From Bacillota bacterium (GTDB taxonomy: Bacteria > Bacillota > Bacilli > Paenibacillales > Paenibacillaceae): a stretch of 52,453 nucleotides of DNA. A program made the translations under genes and the position numbers. Where the stretch lies: contig JAEZCJ010000209.1 in the NCBI GenBank assembly GCA_023433615.1, forward strand, positions 1 to 52,453. The letters are read 5' to 3'. Positions 42,035 to 50,816 of the stretch are shown here, piece by piece (the first letter of the stretch is position 1; every line of letters starts with the position of its first letter). The notes under the pieces are model-generated. The model worked only from the letters and a program-made list of their open reading frames with translations, made no database searches and was not told the DNA's origin.

Positions 42035-42069
42035 AAGGGCGTTCCGAGCGGGGCGTCCTTCTCCTTTTT
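42035..42069 (+). terminator. Intrinsic terminator of prfB
   Basis: AAGGGCGTTCC (42035-42045) pairs with GGGGCGTCCTT (42050-42060) with three G-U pairs around GAGC; CTCCTTTTT follows. Confidence 0.75.
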
Positions 42070-42219
42070 CACGACAATTTTCATGTTCTCCTGCTACCCC
42101 CGCCGAGCCCGCTCATGCTATACTAATTACAGGAACGTACGACCCCGTGATCTGCCGCGAGCCGCAGCGCTCATCTGCGATCCGTTCCGAATTCATTCTT
42201 GTATAAGGAGATGAACGGA

Positions 42220-42678
42220 TTGGAACAGAACATTCTACAAGCGCTGGAGCAGATGGAAGCACGCATCATCAGGCACGTGGACGAGAGGTACGACGCCCTT
42301 CAGGCGCAGATTAATGACCTTCGCGCCGAAGTCAACGACTTGCGCACGGAAGTCCACGACCTACGCACGGAAGTCCACGACCTACGCACGGGAGTCCACG
42401 ACCTACGCACGGAAGTCCACGACTTGCGCACGGAAGTCAACGACCTACGCACGGAAGTCAACGACCTACGGACAGAAGTCAACGACCTACGGACAGAAGT
42501 CAACGACCTGCGCACCGAGATGAACCGTCGCTTCGACGAGATCGAGGAGAAGCAGACGGAATTGATCGCGCGACATACCGAGATGCAGTCCCGCCGATTC
42601 GAAGTGCTGAAGCTTGAGGTCGAATCGCTGCAGAAGCAAGTCGAGAAGCATGAACTCATTATCAAGACGCTAACCTAA
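42220..42678 (+). CDS. Heptad-repeat coiled-coil protein
   Basis: A soluble protein of about 152 residues that I cannot assign to a characterised family. Its centre is ten tandem seven-residue units of the form NDLRTEV or HDLRTEV (with single variants NDLRAEV, HDLRTGV and NDLRTEM), an ideal heptad with Leu and Val at the core positions. It is followed by RRFDEIEEKQTELIARHTEMQ and another leucine-rich helix. No signal peptide or membrane segment is visible. AAGGAG at 42205-42210 directly abuts the ATG at 42211, so the TTG at 42220 (nine-base gap) is the likelier start. It is flanked by terminators and stands alone. Confidence 0.75.
   Translation: MEQNILQALEQMEARIIRHVDERYDALQAQINDLRAEVNDLRTEVHDLRTEVHDLRTGVHDLRTEVHDLRTEVNDLRTEVNDLRTEVNDLRTEVNDLRTEMNRRFDEIEEKQTELIARHTEMQSRRFEVLKLEVESLQKQVEKHELIIKTLT
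42313..42522 (+). repeat. 21-bp tandem repeat array, ten units, inside the coiled-coil gene
   Basis: Ten head-to-tail 21-bp units resembling AACGACCTACGCACGGAAGTC, all in frame. Units 3, 5, 7, 8 and 9 are nearly identical at DNA level, which suggests recent expansion by slippage or unequal exchange. Unit number probably varies among strains. Confidence 0.95.
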
Positions 42679-42691
42679 CTGCAAACACAAC

Positions 42692-42720
42692 AGCCGCCTA
42701 GCTCCCCAGCAGGCGGCTTT
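42692..42720 (+). terminator. Intrinsic terminator after the coiled-coil gene
   Basis: AGCCGCCT (42692-42699) pairs with AGGCGGCT (42711-42718), followed by TTTATT. Confidence 0.8.
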
Positions 42721-42799
42721 ATTCATGCGATCCCGCCCCGTGGGGCAACACTAACGTAACCAATACACGCAGGATTTTCACCTGGAGGGAGTTAACGCC

Positions 42800-43699
42800 A
42801 TGCCATCATCATCCCAATCATCGCAAGCTCTACCCGTATCACCGAAGCCCCGACGCACCCGTACCATATCGCCTTACACCCAGATCCTGCTGCTGCTCGC
42901 CGGCTCCTTCATCGTTGCAGTGAGTTTCAATCTGTTCCTGCTGCCCAGCGGCATCGCATCCGGCGGCGTTTCCGGCATCTCCATACTCGTGGAGCGTCTC
43001 CTTGATATCGAGCCGGCCTACACGCAGTGGGCGCTGAACATTCCGATCCTCGTAGCAGGCTGGTACGTCCTCGGCACGAAGTTCGCGCTGAAGTCCGTGC
43101 TCGGCTCGGTCATGCTGCCATTGTTCGTCCTGCTCACCTCGGCGTGGCCGTCGCCCACGGACAACGTGCTGCTCGCCTCCGTGTTCGGCGGTCTGGGCGT
43201 CGGCCTCGGTCTCGGCCTCGTCTTCCGCGGCCAAGGCTCGACCGGCGGGCTCGACACCGCCGCCCGAATCCTCCAGCGCTACACCGGGCTGCGCATCGGC
43301 CTGGCCATGGCCTGCATCGACGGCATCGTCATCGCGTCGGCAGGCATCATCATCGCGCCTGAGATCGCGCTCTATGCGCTAATCGCGCTGTTCGTCACCA
43401 GCAAGACGATCGACGTCGTGCAGACCGGGTTGAAATCATCGAAGGTGGCCTTCATCATCTCCACGCAGCCGGATCTGGTCGCGCAGGTCATTCTGACGGA
43501 CGTGAATCGCGGGCTGACCGAGCTGACTGCGCGCGGCGGCTACACCGGCAACGACAAAACCGTCTTGATGGTCGTCGTCGGCCAGCATGAAGTGTCGAAG
43601 CTGAAGGCGGCGGTTCAGAACGTAGATCCGGCCGCTTTTGTCATCATTAGCGACACCGCGGAGGTGCTCGGCGAGGGTTTTCAGACCGCGATGTCCTGA
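42800..43699 (+). CDS. YitT family membrane protein
   Basis: A 299-residue member of the YitT/DUF161-DUF2179 family, common in Firmicutes, with no settled function. After a Ser/Pro-rich start, several hydrophobic segments cover about residues 28-215 (for example ILLLLAGSFIVAVSFNLFLL and GLGVGLGLGLVFRGQGSTGG). The C-terminal 80 residues form the soluble DUF2179 domain (VTELTARGGYTGNDKTVLMVVV-like segment, then VISDTAEVLGEGF). GGAGGGAG precedes the ATG. It is not obviously linked to its neighbours. Confidence 0.9.
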   Translation: MPSSSQSSQALPVSPKPRRTRTISPYTQILLLLAGSFIVAVSFNLFLLPSGIASGGVSGISILVERLLDIEPAYTQWALNIPILVAGWYVLGTKFALKSVLGSVMLPLFVLLTSAWPSPTDNVLLASVFGGLGVGLGLGLVFRGQGSTGGLDTAARILQRYTGLRIGLAMACIDGIVIASAGIIIAPEIALYALIALFVTSKTIDVVQTGLKSSKVAFIISTQPDLVAQVILTDVNRGLTELTARGGYTGNDKTVLMVVVGQHEVSKLKAAVQNVDPAAFVIISDTAEVLGEGFQTAMS

Positions 43700-43732
43700 A
43701 GCATTCGGCCGTTGTATTTTCATGTATATATC

Positions 43733-43789
43733 TGTATAATAATACGAAGTTGAACCACTATTTATTCGCTAGCTTCCATGGTGTACAAT
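43733..43789 (+). promoter_or_regulatory. Candidate arginine-repressor operator and promoter before argC
   Basis: TGTATAATAATACG (43733-43746) matches ten of fourteen bases of the ARG-box core TGAATAATTATTCA, and ACTATTTATTCG (43757-43768) is a weaker second box. A -10-like TACAAT lies at 43784-43789 and the second box overlaps its -35 position. ArgR/AhrC repression is expected for this pathway, but the boxes are imperfect. Confidence 0.4.
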
Positions 43790-43825
43790 GGATAGTTAGG
43801 AATAACAGGGATGGGAGTGGCGCGA

Positions 43826-44878
43826 ATGCGTGACACAATAAGAGCGGCCATTGTCGGTTCGACCGGCTATGGCGGCGTGGAACTGATACGTTTATTGGCA
43901 GCACATCCGAAGGTTGAGATTACGTCTGTATTGTCCTCCTCCAGCGCGGGAGCCCCGATCGCCGAAGGCTATCCGCATCTGACGGAGATTCGCACGGACC
44001 TGCTGGACGGCATCGACGTTGCGGAAATTCGCGCGAAGGCGGACGTCGTCTTCCTGCCGACCCCCGCAGGCGTCGCTTCGAAACTCGCGCCGGAGCTGCT
44101 TGCAGCCGGTCTTAAGGTGATCGACATTTCGGGCGACTTCCGATTGAAGTCCCCTGCAGCATACGAACAATGGTACAAGAAGACGCCGGCCGATCAGCAG
44201 CATCTGGATCGCGCGGTTTACGGCCTATCCGAAGTGTTCGGCGATGAAGTGCCGCAGGCCGACCTGCTGTCTAACCCGGGCTGCTATCCGACGGCAACGC
44301 TGCTCGGTCTCATTCCTGCCGTGGCCGAGGGCTGGATCGATCCGGCGACGATCATCGTCGACGCGAAGTCCGGCGTGTCCGGCGCGGGACGCGGGGTCAG
44401 TCTCGGTGCGCACTATTCGGAGATCAACGAGAACTTCAAAGCCTACAAAATCAATCAACATCAGCATATCCCGGAGATCGAGCAGGTGCTGAGCCGCATC
44501 GCGGACCGAGAGGTCATCACGACGTTCACGACGCATCTCGTGCCGATGACGCGCGGCATCATGGCCACGATGTACGGCAGCTTGACGGCGGAGGGCCGCA
44601 GCGAGCAGGACTTCATCGATCTCTATAAGCGCTATTACGAGGGCCGGCCATTCGTGCGGATTCGTCCGAAGGGTCAATACCCGGCGACCAAGGAAGTGTA
44701 CGGCTCGAACTATTGCGATATCGGCTTTGCCGTCGACAAGCGCACGAACCGCGTCACGATCGTCTCGGTCATCGACAATCTCGTGAAGGGCGCTGCCGGC
44801 CAGGCCATTCAGAACCTGAACCTGATGATGGGCTGGGACGAGACGCTCGGCCTGCAGTTCGTGCCGGTCTATCCGTAA
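43826..44878 (+). CDS. argC: ArgC, N-acetyl-gamma-glutamyl-phosphate reductase
   Basis: ArgC reduces N-acetylglutamyl phosphate to the semialdehyde, the third step of ornithine synthesis. The 350-residue protein has the NADP loop AIVGSTGYGGVELIRLL and the catalytic cysteine in LLSNPGCYPTATLLGL near residue 148. GGGAG lies eight bases before the ATG at 43826; an earlier ATG at 43811 overlaps that site. It is the first gene of the arginine cluster. Confidence 0.97.
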   Translation: MRDTIRAAIVGSTGYGGVELIRLLAAHPKVEITSVLSSSSAGAPIAEGYPHLTEIRTDLLDGIDVAEIRAKADVVFLPTPAGVASKLAPELLAAGLKVIDISGDFRLKSPAAYEQWYKKTPADQQHLDRAVYGLSEVFGDEVPQADLLSNPGCYPTATLLGLIPAVAEGWIDPATIIVDAKSGVSGAGRGVSLGAHYSEINENFKAYKINQHQHIPEIEQVLSRIADREVITTFTTHLVPMTRGIMATMYGSLTAEGRSEQDFIDLYKRYYEGRPFVRIRPKGQYPATKEVYGSNYCDIGFAVDKRTNRVTIVSVIDNLVKGAAGQAIQNLNLMMGWDETLGLQFVPVYP

Positions 44879-44953
44879 GCAACGATTCATCACATTACGA
44901 TAAGCGTCCCGACCCCGTCCGGGTCGAGGCATTGAAGGAGATAGCGATAGCGC

Positions 44954-46186
44954 ATGGGACAAGGAAAGCCATTTACGGTTGTGGACAGCGGCTCGATCAC
45001 GACGCCTAAGGGATTTCGGGCCGGGGGACTCCACTGCGGACTGAAGAAAACGACGCGCAATGACCTCGGGGCGATCGTATGCGATGTACCGGCTGCGGCG
45101 GCGGGCGTGTATACGACGAATCTTTTTCAAGCGGCTCCGCTGCAGGTAACGCGCGAGAGCATCGGCAAGGAAGGCAAGCTGCGCGCCGTGCTCGTGAACA
45201 GCGGAAATGCCAATGCCTGCACGGGCAAGCAGGGCGATGCGGACGCCTACGAGATGCGCGATAGCTTCGCCGCGGAGATCGGCGTGGAGCCGCATCACGT
45301 GGCAGTTGCTTCGACTGGCGTCATCGGCGAATTGCTGAAAATGGACCGCGTGCGCGGCGGCATCGCCGAGATGCCGGCGAAGCTTGCCGGCGGCTTGACG
45401 GGCGCGGAGGAATTCTGCCAAGCCATCCTGACGACCGACCTTGTGCAGAAAATGATCTGCGTATCCGTCGAGATCGATGGCCGTACGGTACATGTGGCGG
45501 GGGCGGCCAAAGGTTCCGGCATGATCCACCCGAACATGGCGACCATGCTCGGCTTCGTGACGACAGATGCCGCAATCGGCAATGAGTCGTTGCAGTACTT
45601 GCTGCGCCGCGCGACTGACCGTACCTTCAACATGATCACCGTCGACGGCGACACGAGCACGAACGATATGCTCGTCGCGATGGCGAGCGGGCTCGCAGGC
45701 AACGACGAGCTGACGCAGCAGCATCCGGATTGGCCGAAGTTCGACGCGGCGCTGACGTATGTCTGCGAAGTGCTCGCGAAGGCAATTGCTCGCGACGGCG
45801 AAGGCGCGACGAAGCTGGTCGAGGTACAGGTGCGAGGAGCGCAGTCCGACGAATCGGCCGCTGCCATCGCGAAGACGGTCATCGGCTCCTCGCTTGTGAA
45901 GTCCGCCGTATTCGGCGCGGACGCGAACTGGGGCCGCATCATCGCGGCCGTAGGCCGCGCAGGCCAGCCGGTCAATATCGACACGGTCGACATCGCGCTC
46001 GGCGACATCAAGGTGCTCGAGCAGTCGCGTCCGATTCCGTTTGACGAAGACATCGCGCTCGAATACCTCAAGGGCGACACCGTACATATTCATGTCGACC
46101 TCCATATGGGTGAAGGCTCCGCAACCGGCTGGGGCTGCGACCTGACTTATGACTATGTCCGCATCAACGCGGCCTACCGCACTTAG
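44954..46186 (+). CDS. argJ: ArgJ, bifunctional ornithine acetyltransferase / N-acetylglutamate synthase
   Basis: ArgJ recycles the acetyl group from acetylornithine to glutamate and usually can also use acetyl-CoA. The 410-residue precursor cleaves itself at the conserved Ala-Thr in NMATMLGFVTTD near residue 195, and the Thr becomes the nucleophile. AKGSGMIHPNMA and TVDGDTSTNDM are further signatures. GAAGGAGA precedes the ATG. Presence of argJ explains the absence of separate argE and argA in this cluster. Confidence 0.97.
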   Translation: MGQGKPFTVVDSGSITTPKGFRAGGLHCGLKKTTRNDLGAIVCDVPAAAAGVYTTNLFQAAPLQVTRESIGKEGKLRAVLVNSGNANACTGKQGDADAYEMRDSFAAEIGVEPHHVAVASTGVIGELLKMDRVRGGIAEMPAKLAGGLTGAEEFCQAILTTDLVQKMICVSVEIDGRTVHVAGAAKGSGMIHPNMATMLGFVTTDAAIGNESLQYLLRRATDRTFNMITVDGDTSTNDMLVAMASGLAGNDELTQQHPDWPKFDAALTYVCEVLAKAIARDGEGATKLVEVQVRGAQSDESAAAIAKTVIGSSLVKSAVFGADANWGRIIAAVGRAGQPVNIDTVDIALGDIKVLEQSRPIPFDEDIALEYLKGDTVHIHVDLHMGEGSATGWGCDLTYDYVRINAAYRT

Positions 46187-46192
46187 GCCCAA

Positions 46193-46330
46193 TTGTGATC
46201 ACGATGTAACGCTACGAAGGGTATTCGACATCGAATCTTGAACGCTGGCGAAATTTCCGGTGCTCATGTAGGTCTGCCTACACTCCGCTCCTCAATTTCT
46301 ACCATCGTCCAACCTTCTCGGTGCTGACAA
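46193..46330 (+). repeat. Composite intergenic repeat, copy C (138 bp)
   Basis: Short form without the extra module. It runs from TTGTGATCACGATG to GGTGCTGACAA and includes ATTCGACATCGAAT and the hairpin GTAGG-TCTG-CCTAC. It ends seven bases before the argB ribosome site, so it forms the whole argJ-argB spacer. Confidence 0.9.
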
Positions 46331-46353
46331 CTGGGCAAAGGAGAACTGCAATC

Positions 46354-47142
46354 ATGGATCAACGATTCGTTATGAAATGCGGGGGAAGCACGCTGGCTGC
46401 GCTGCCGGCGTCTTTCTTCGACGATCTGCGCGAGCTGCAGGCGGACGGCATCAGGCCGGTCATCGTGCATGGCGGCGGCCCCGCGATCTCGGAGACGCTG
46501 ACGAAGCTCGGCATCTCGTCGGAGTTCGTGAACGGCCTGCGCAAGACGGATGAGGCAACGCTCGACGTCGTCGAGATGGTGCTTGCGGGGCGCATCAACA
46601 AGGAGATCGTGCGCAAGATTCAGCAGAGCGGCGCGCGCGCGCTCGGCTTATCGGGCGTGGACGGCAAGCTGATTCTATCGAAGCCAGTCGCGAACAGTCA
46701 TGAGATCGGCTTCGTAGGCGATGTGACGGACGTGAACGCGGACGTGATCGAAGGCGTCATGGCGATGGGCTATATCCCGGTCGTTGCGCCGATCGGCATC
46801 GACGATGCGGGCCAGCGCTATAACATCAACGCGGATACAGCCGCCGGGGCGGTGGCATCCCATCTGGGCGTGGAGCGGATGATCGTCGTGACCGACGTGC
46901 CGGGCATCATGCGTACGGTGGACGGCGCCAAGGTCGTTCTGCCGAGCGTGACGGTCGAGCAGATCGACGAGATGATCGCGAGCGGCGAAATTTACGGCGG
47001 CATGATTCCGAAAGTTCGCGCAGCGGTTCAGTGCATTCAAGGGCGCGTGCAGGAGGTCGTGATCGTGAACGGCGACGAGCCTGGCGTCCTCAGCCGAGTC
47101 GTCCGCGAAGGCGGCATCGGCACGCGCATCGTGCGGGAATAG
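46354..47142 (+). CDS. argB: ArgB, N-acetylglutamate kinase
   Basis: ArgB phosphorylates N-acetylglutamate. The 262-residue amino acid kinase has MKCGGSTL at the start, VIVHGGGPAISETL near residue 35, NINADTAAGAVASHL and GGMIPKVRAAVQ. The ATG at 46354 is preceded by AAAGGAGA. It is separated from argJ by repeat copy C. Confidence 0.97.
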   Translation: MDQRFVMKCGGSTLAALPASFFDDLRELQADGIRPVIVHGGGPAISETLTKLGISSEFVNGLRKTDEATLDVVEMVLAGRINKEIVRKIQQSGARALGLSGVDGKLILSKPVANSHEIGFVGDVTDVNADVIEGVMAMGYIPVVAPIGIDDAGQRYNINADTAAGAVASHLGVERMIVVTDVPGIMRTVDGAKVVLPSVTVEQIDEMIASGEIYGGMIPKVRAAVQCIQGRVQEVVIVNGDEPGVLSRVVREGGIGTRIVRE

Positions 47143-47169
47143 ATACGATTGTTGAAAGGTGGAACGGAC

Positions 47170-48375
47170 ATGAGCAATGAGGCAGGCAAGGCGGGCGCAG
47201 GGAGCTCGCTTTTTCCAACGTATGCAAGGTATCCGCTGACCCTCGTCAAGGGCGAAGGCAGCTGGCTGTGGGATGATCAAGGGAACCGATATCTGGACTT
47301 CATGAGCGGAATCGCGGTCACGAACCTCGGCCATGCGCCGCAGAAGGTGAAGGACGCGCTATTGAAGCAGCTCGACGAGCTGTGGCACGTGTCCAACCTG
47401 TTCCGCATTCCGAACCAGGAGGATGCAGCGAAGCTGTTGACCGACAACAGCCATGCGGGCGCGGTGTTCTTCTGCAACTCTGGCGCAGAGGCGAACGAGG
47501 CGGCGATCAAGCTCGCGCGCCGCTACCACCAACTCATCAAGAAGACGGGGCGTTACGAGGTCATCACGTTCGAAAAATCGTTCCACGGCCGCACCCTTGC
47601 GACGTTAACGGCAACCGGCCAGGATAAAGTGAAGGAAGGCTTTGCGCCGCTGCCGGAAGGGTTCCACACCGTACCGCTGCATGACCTCGAAGCGCTGCGC
47701 GGCGCAGTCAGCGATCGCACGGCCGCCATCATGCTCGAGATGGTGCAGGCAGAGGGCGGCGTCTATCCGGTCGACCCTGCGTTCTTGCAGCAAGTGGTTG
47801 AGCTATGCAACGAACAAGGCATCCTGCTCATCGTCGACGAGATTCAGACGGGCATGGGGCGTACGGGCAAGCTTTTCGCGTTCGAGCACTACGGAATCGA
47901 GCCTGACATTTTCACCTTGGCCAAGGGTCTTGGCAGCGGCTTCCCGGTCGGCGCCATGCTGGCCAAGGCGGAGCTTGCCGAAGCGTTCGGCGCAGGCAGC
48001 CACGGCTCGACGTTCGGCGGTACGCCGATCGCGACGGCGGCGGTCAAGGCAACCGTAGAGACGATCGTGGAAGAGAAGCTGCCGCAGCGCGCGGCGGAGA
48101 TGGGCGAATACCTCGCAGAGCAGCTGCGTGCGAAGCTGGCCGGCAATCCGTTCGTCAATGAAGTGCGCGGCAAGGGGCTGATCGTAGGCATCGCATGCGC
48201 AGGGCCTGTCGGCGACCTGGTGAAGGGAGCGCAGGCGCAGGGCTTGCTGGTCATCACGGCAGGTCCGGACGTCATCCGACTGCTGCCGAATCTGCTCGTG
48301 ACGCGCGAGGAAATTGACCAGGCGGTCGGCATACTGGCGAATGTGCTCGCCGGGCAAGCGTTAGCGGCGCAGTAA
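47170..48375 (+). CDS. argD: ArgD, acetylornithine aminotransferase
   Basis: A 401-residue class III PLP aminotransferase that makes acetylornithine. It shows FFCNSGAEANEAAIKLAR near residue 100, FHGRTLATL, the aspartate in LIVDEIQTGMGRTG and the PLP lysine in LAKGLGSGFPVGAM. AAAGGTGG before the ATG at 47170 decides the start over an upstream TTG. It follows argB by 27 bp. Confidence 0.96.
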   Translation: MSNEAGKAGAGSSLFPTYARYPLTLVKGEGSWLWDDQGNRYLDFMSGIAVTNLGHAPQKVKDALLKQLDELWHVSNLFRIPNQEDAAKLLTDNSHAGAVFFCNSGAEANEAAIKLARRYHQLIKKTGRYEVITFEKSFHGRTLATLTATGQDKVKEGFAPLPEGFHTVPLHDLEALRGAVSDRTAAIMLEMVQAEGGVYPVDPAFLQQVVELCNEQGILLIVDEIQTGMGRTGKLFAFEHYGIEPDIFTLAKGLGSGFPVGAMLAKAELAEAFGAGSHGSTFGGTPIATAAVKATVETIVEEKLPQRAAEMGEYLAEQLRAKLAGNPFVNEVRGKGLIVGIACAGPVGDLVKGAQAQGLLVITAGPDVIRLLPNLLVTREEIDQAVGILANVLAGQALAAQ

Positions 48376-48403
48376 CTATCATCGAGTAGGAGTGAAGCGA
48401 TAG

Positions 48404-49360
48404 ATGAGCAGCATCACGAAGGAAGAAATGGCCCTTAACCTGAAGGGCCGCGATTTTCTCGCACTGGCTGACTACAAGCCGGACGAAATTCGCTACCTGA
48501 TCGATCTCGCGATCGAGCTGAAGAAGAAACAGAAGGCAGGCGAGATCTATCATCCGCTGAAGGGCAAGACGCTCGGCATGATTTTCGAAAAATCGTCCAC
48601 CCGCACCCGCGTTTCGTTCGAAGTCGGGATGTTCCAGTTGGGCGGCCATGCGCTGTTCCTCAGCAAGAACGACCTGCAGCTCGGCCGCGGCGAGACGGTC
48701 TGGGACACGGCGCAGACGATGTCGCGCTACCTCGACGGGATCATGATCCGCACGTACGCGCATCGCACGGTAATCGAGCTGGCACGCGGCGCGACGATCC
48801 CGGTCATCAACGGGCTGACGGACTACGCCCATCCTTGCCAAGTGCTCGCGGACTATCAGACCGTACTCGAACATAAGGGCAAGCTGGAAGGGCTGAAAAT
48901 CGCCTACATCGGCGACGGGAACAACATGGTCCATTCGCTGCTCGTCGGCGCGGCCAAGCTCGGCATGCACATGTCTGTCGCATCGCCGGAGGGCTACGAG
49001 CCGGACGCGGACCTCGTGAAGCAGATGAAGGAAATTTGCGGCGAGACCGGCGCCTCGATTCAGGTCGTGCGCGATCCGCGCGAGGCGATCGAGAACGCCG
49101 ATGTCGTCTATACGGACGTATGGGCGAGCATGGGCTTCGAGGAAGAACAGAAGGAGCGGGAGATCGCTTTTGCGAACTATCAGGTGAACGAAGCGCTGAC
49201 CGCGCATGCCAAGTCCGACTACGTGTTCATGCACTGCCTGCCTGCCCATCGCGGCGAGGAAGTGAGCGCGGGGGTTATCGACGGCAATCATTCCATCGTC
49301 TTCGACGAAGCGGAGAACCGCCTGCATGCGCAGAAAGCCATCATGGCTGCCATTATGTAA
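48404..49360 (+). CDS. argF: ArgF, ornithine carbamoyltransferase
   Basis: ArgF joins ornithine and carbamoyl phosphate to give citrulline. The 318-residue protein has the carbamoyl-phosphate motif SSTRTRVSF near residue 64, NGLTDYAHPCQVLAD with the HPxQ site, and HCLPAHRGEEV near residue 276. Normal length. Start is the ATG after GTAGGAGTG. carA and carB are not in the window, unlike the B. subtilis cluster. Confidence 0.97.
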   Translation: MSSITKEEMALNLKGRDFLALADYKPDEIRYLIDLAIELKKKQKAGEIYHPLKGKTLGMIFEKSSTRTRVSFEVGMFQLGGHALFLSKNDLQLGRGETVWDTAQTMSRYLDGIMIRTYAHRTVIELARGATIPVINGLTDYAHPCQVLADYQTVLEHKGKLEGLKIAYIGDGNNMVHSLLVGAAKLGMHMSVASPEGYEPDADLVKQMKEICGETGASIQVVRDPREAIENADVVYTDVWASMGFEEEQKEREIAFANYQVNEALTAHAKSDYVFMHCLPAHRGEEVSAGVIDGNHSIVFDEAENRLHAQKAIMAAIM

Positions 49361-49394
49361 TCCATACTCATAATCGAAGGAGCGGAATCGAATC

Positions 49395-50630
49395 ATGGCT
49401 AAAGAAAAAATCGTGCTCGCCTATTCCGGCGGCCTGGACACTTCGGTCATACTGAAGTGGCTCAAAGAAACGTATGACGCGGAAATCATCGCCTTCACCG
49501 CCGATATCGGGCAGAAGGACGAGCTGGACGGCCTCGAGGCTAAGGCGCTCGCAACCGGCGCTTCGAAGGTATACATCGATGATCTGCGCGACGAGTTCGC
49601 GCAAGACTTCATCTACCCGATGTTCCAGGCAGGCGCCCTGTACGAGGGCCAGTACCTGCTCGGCACGTCGATCGCGCGCCCGCTCATCGCGAAGCGCATG
49701 GTCGACATCGCGCGCGCGGAAGGCGCAACGGCGATCGCGCACGGCGCGACGGGCAAGGGCAACGACCAAGTGCGCTTCGAGCTGACGGCTGCCGCGCTGG
49801 CGCCGGACATTCAAGTGATCGCGCCTTGGCGCATCGAGGAATTCCGCGAGCAGTTCCCGGGCCGCGCCGAAATGATCGCATACGCCGAGAAGCACGACAT
49901 TCCGGTGCAGGCCTCGGCGGCGAAGCCGTATTCGATGGACCGCAACCTGCTGCATATCAGCTTCGAGAGCGGCGTGCTGGAGGATCCATGGTTCGATCCG
50001 AGCTCCGACGAGAACAAAGGCATGTTCGTGCTCAGCGTAGCGCCGGAAGACGCGCCGGACCAAGCGGAATACGTCGAGCTGACATTCGAAGCAGGGAACT
50101 GCGTAGCGCTGAACGGCGAGCAGCTGAGCCCGCTCGGCGTCATGGAGAAGCTTAACGAGCTTGGCGGCAAGCACGGCATCGGCCGCGTCGACATGGTCGA
50201 GAACCGATTCGTCGGCATGAAGAGCCGCGGCGTATACGAGACGCCGGGCGGCACGATCCTGTTCACTGCGCACCGCAAAATGGAGTCCCTTACGATGGAT
50301 CGCGACGTCATGCACCTGCGCGACTCGCTGATCAGCAAGTATGCGACGCTCGTCTACAACGGCTTCTGGTTCGCGCCGGAGCGTCTGGCGCTGCAAGCGC
50401 TCGTGACGGAGAGCCAGAAGAACGTATCCGGCGTCGTGCGCCTGAAGCTATACAAGGGCAACGTGATCGGCGCCGGCGTGAAGAGCCCGGTCAGCCTGTA
50501 CAACCCGGATATCGCGACGATGGAAGCCGACCCGTCCAAGGCATACGACCAAGGCGACGCAACGGGCTTCATCCGCCTGAACGCGCTGCGTCTCAAAGTA
50601 TCCTCCGGCGTCGAGCAATCCAAGAAGTAG
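49395..50630 (+). CDS. argG: ArgG, argininosuccinate synthase
   Basis: ArgG condenses citrulline and aspartate with ATP. The 411-residue protein begins with the ATP-pyrophosphatase loop LAYSGGLDTSVILKWL at residue 8 and has AHGATGKGNDQVRFE near residue 115 and TPGGTILFTAHRKMESL. Ribosome site AAGGAG. It follows argF by 34 bp and is separated from argH by repeat copy D. Confidence 0.98.
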   Translation: MAKEKIVLAYSGGLDTSVILKWLKETYDAEIIAFTADIGQKDELDGLEAKALATGASKVYIDDLRDEFAQDFIYPMFQAGALYEGQYLLGTSIARPLIAKRMVDIARAEGATAIAHGATGKGNDQVRFELTAAALAPDIQVIAPWRIEEFREQFPGRAEMIAYAEKHDIPVQASAAKPYSMDRNLLHISFESGVLEDPWFDPSSDENKGMFVLSVAPEDAPDQAEYVELTFEAGNCVALNGEQLSPLGVMEKLNELGGKHGIGRVDMVENRFVGMKSRGVYETPGGTILFTAHRKMESLTMDRDVMHLRDSLISKYATLVYNGFWFAPERLALQALVTESQKNVSGVVRLKLYKGNVIGAGVKSPVSLYNPDIATMEADPSKAYDQGDATGFIRLNALRLKVSSGVEQSKK

Positions 50631-50636
50631 ATCCGC

Positions 50637-50773
50637 TTGTGATCACGAAGCATCTCGAGAAGCATATTCGACGTCGAATCTTGGACACTGGCGAAAATTC
50701 CGGTACTCACGTAGGTTTGCCTACGCTCCGTTCCTCATTTTCTACCATTGCCCAACCTTCTCGGTGCTGACAA
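50637..50773 (+). repeat. Composite intergenic repeat, copy D (137 bp)
   Basis: Short form, very similar to copy C. It contains the perfect 14-bp palindrome ATTCGACGTCGAAT (50666-50679) and the hairpin GTAGG-TTTG-CCTAC. It starts six bases after the argG stop and ends 44 bp before argH. Confidence 0.9.
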
Positions 50774-50816
50774 CCGGACTTCGTAAATGGAAATAGAGCT
50801 AAGGGAGCTGTAACCA

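Noticed and set aside
42116..42126. Promoter before the coiled-coil gene using TATACT at 42119-42124
   Set aside because: The region upstream is C-rich with no -35-like hexamer at suitable spacing.
42313..42522. Possible CRISPR array
   Set aside because: The 21-bp units are directly adjacent without spacers, keep the reading frame and encode a heptad repeat.
44225..46192. Long open frame on the minus strand opposite argC and argJ
   Set aside because: The opposite strand encodes intact argC and argJ with all motifs. The minus frame is Arg/His-rich without recognisable domains, as expected for a GC-rich shadow.
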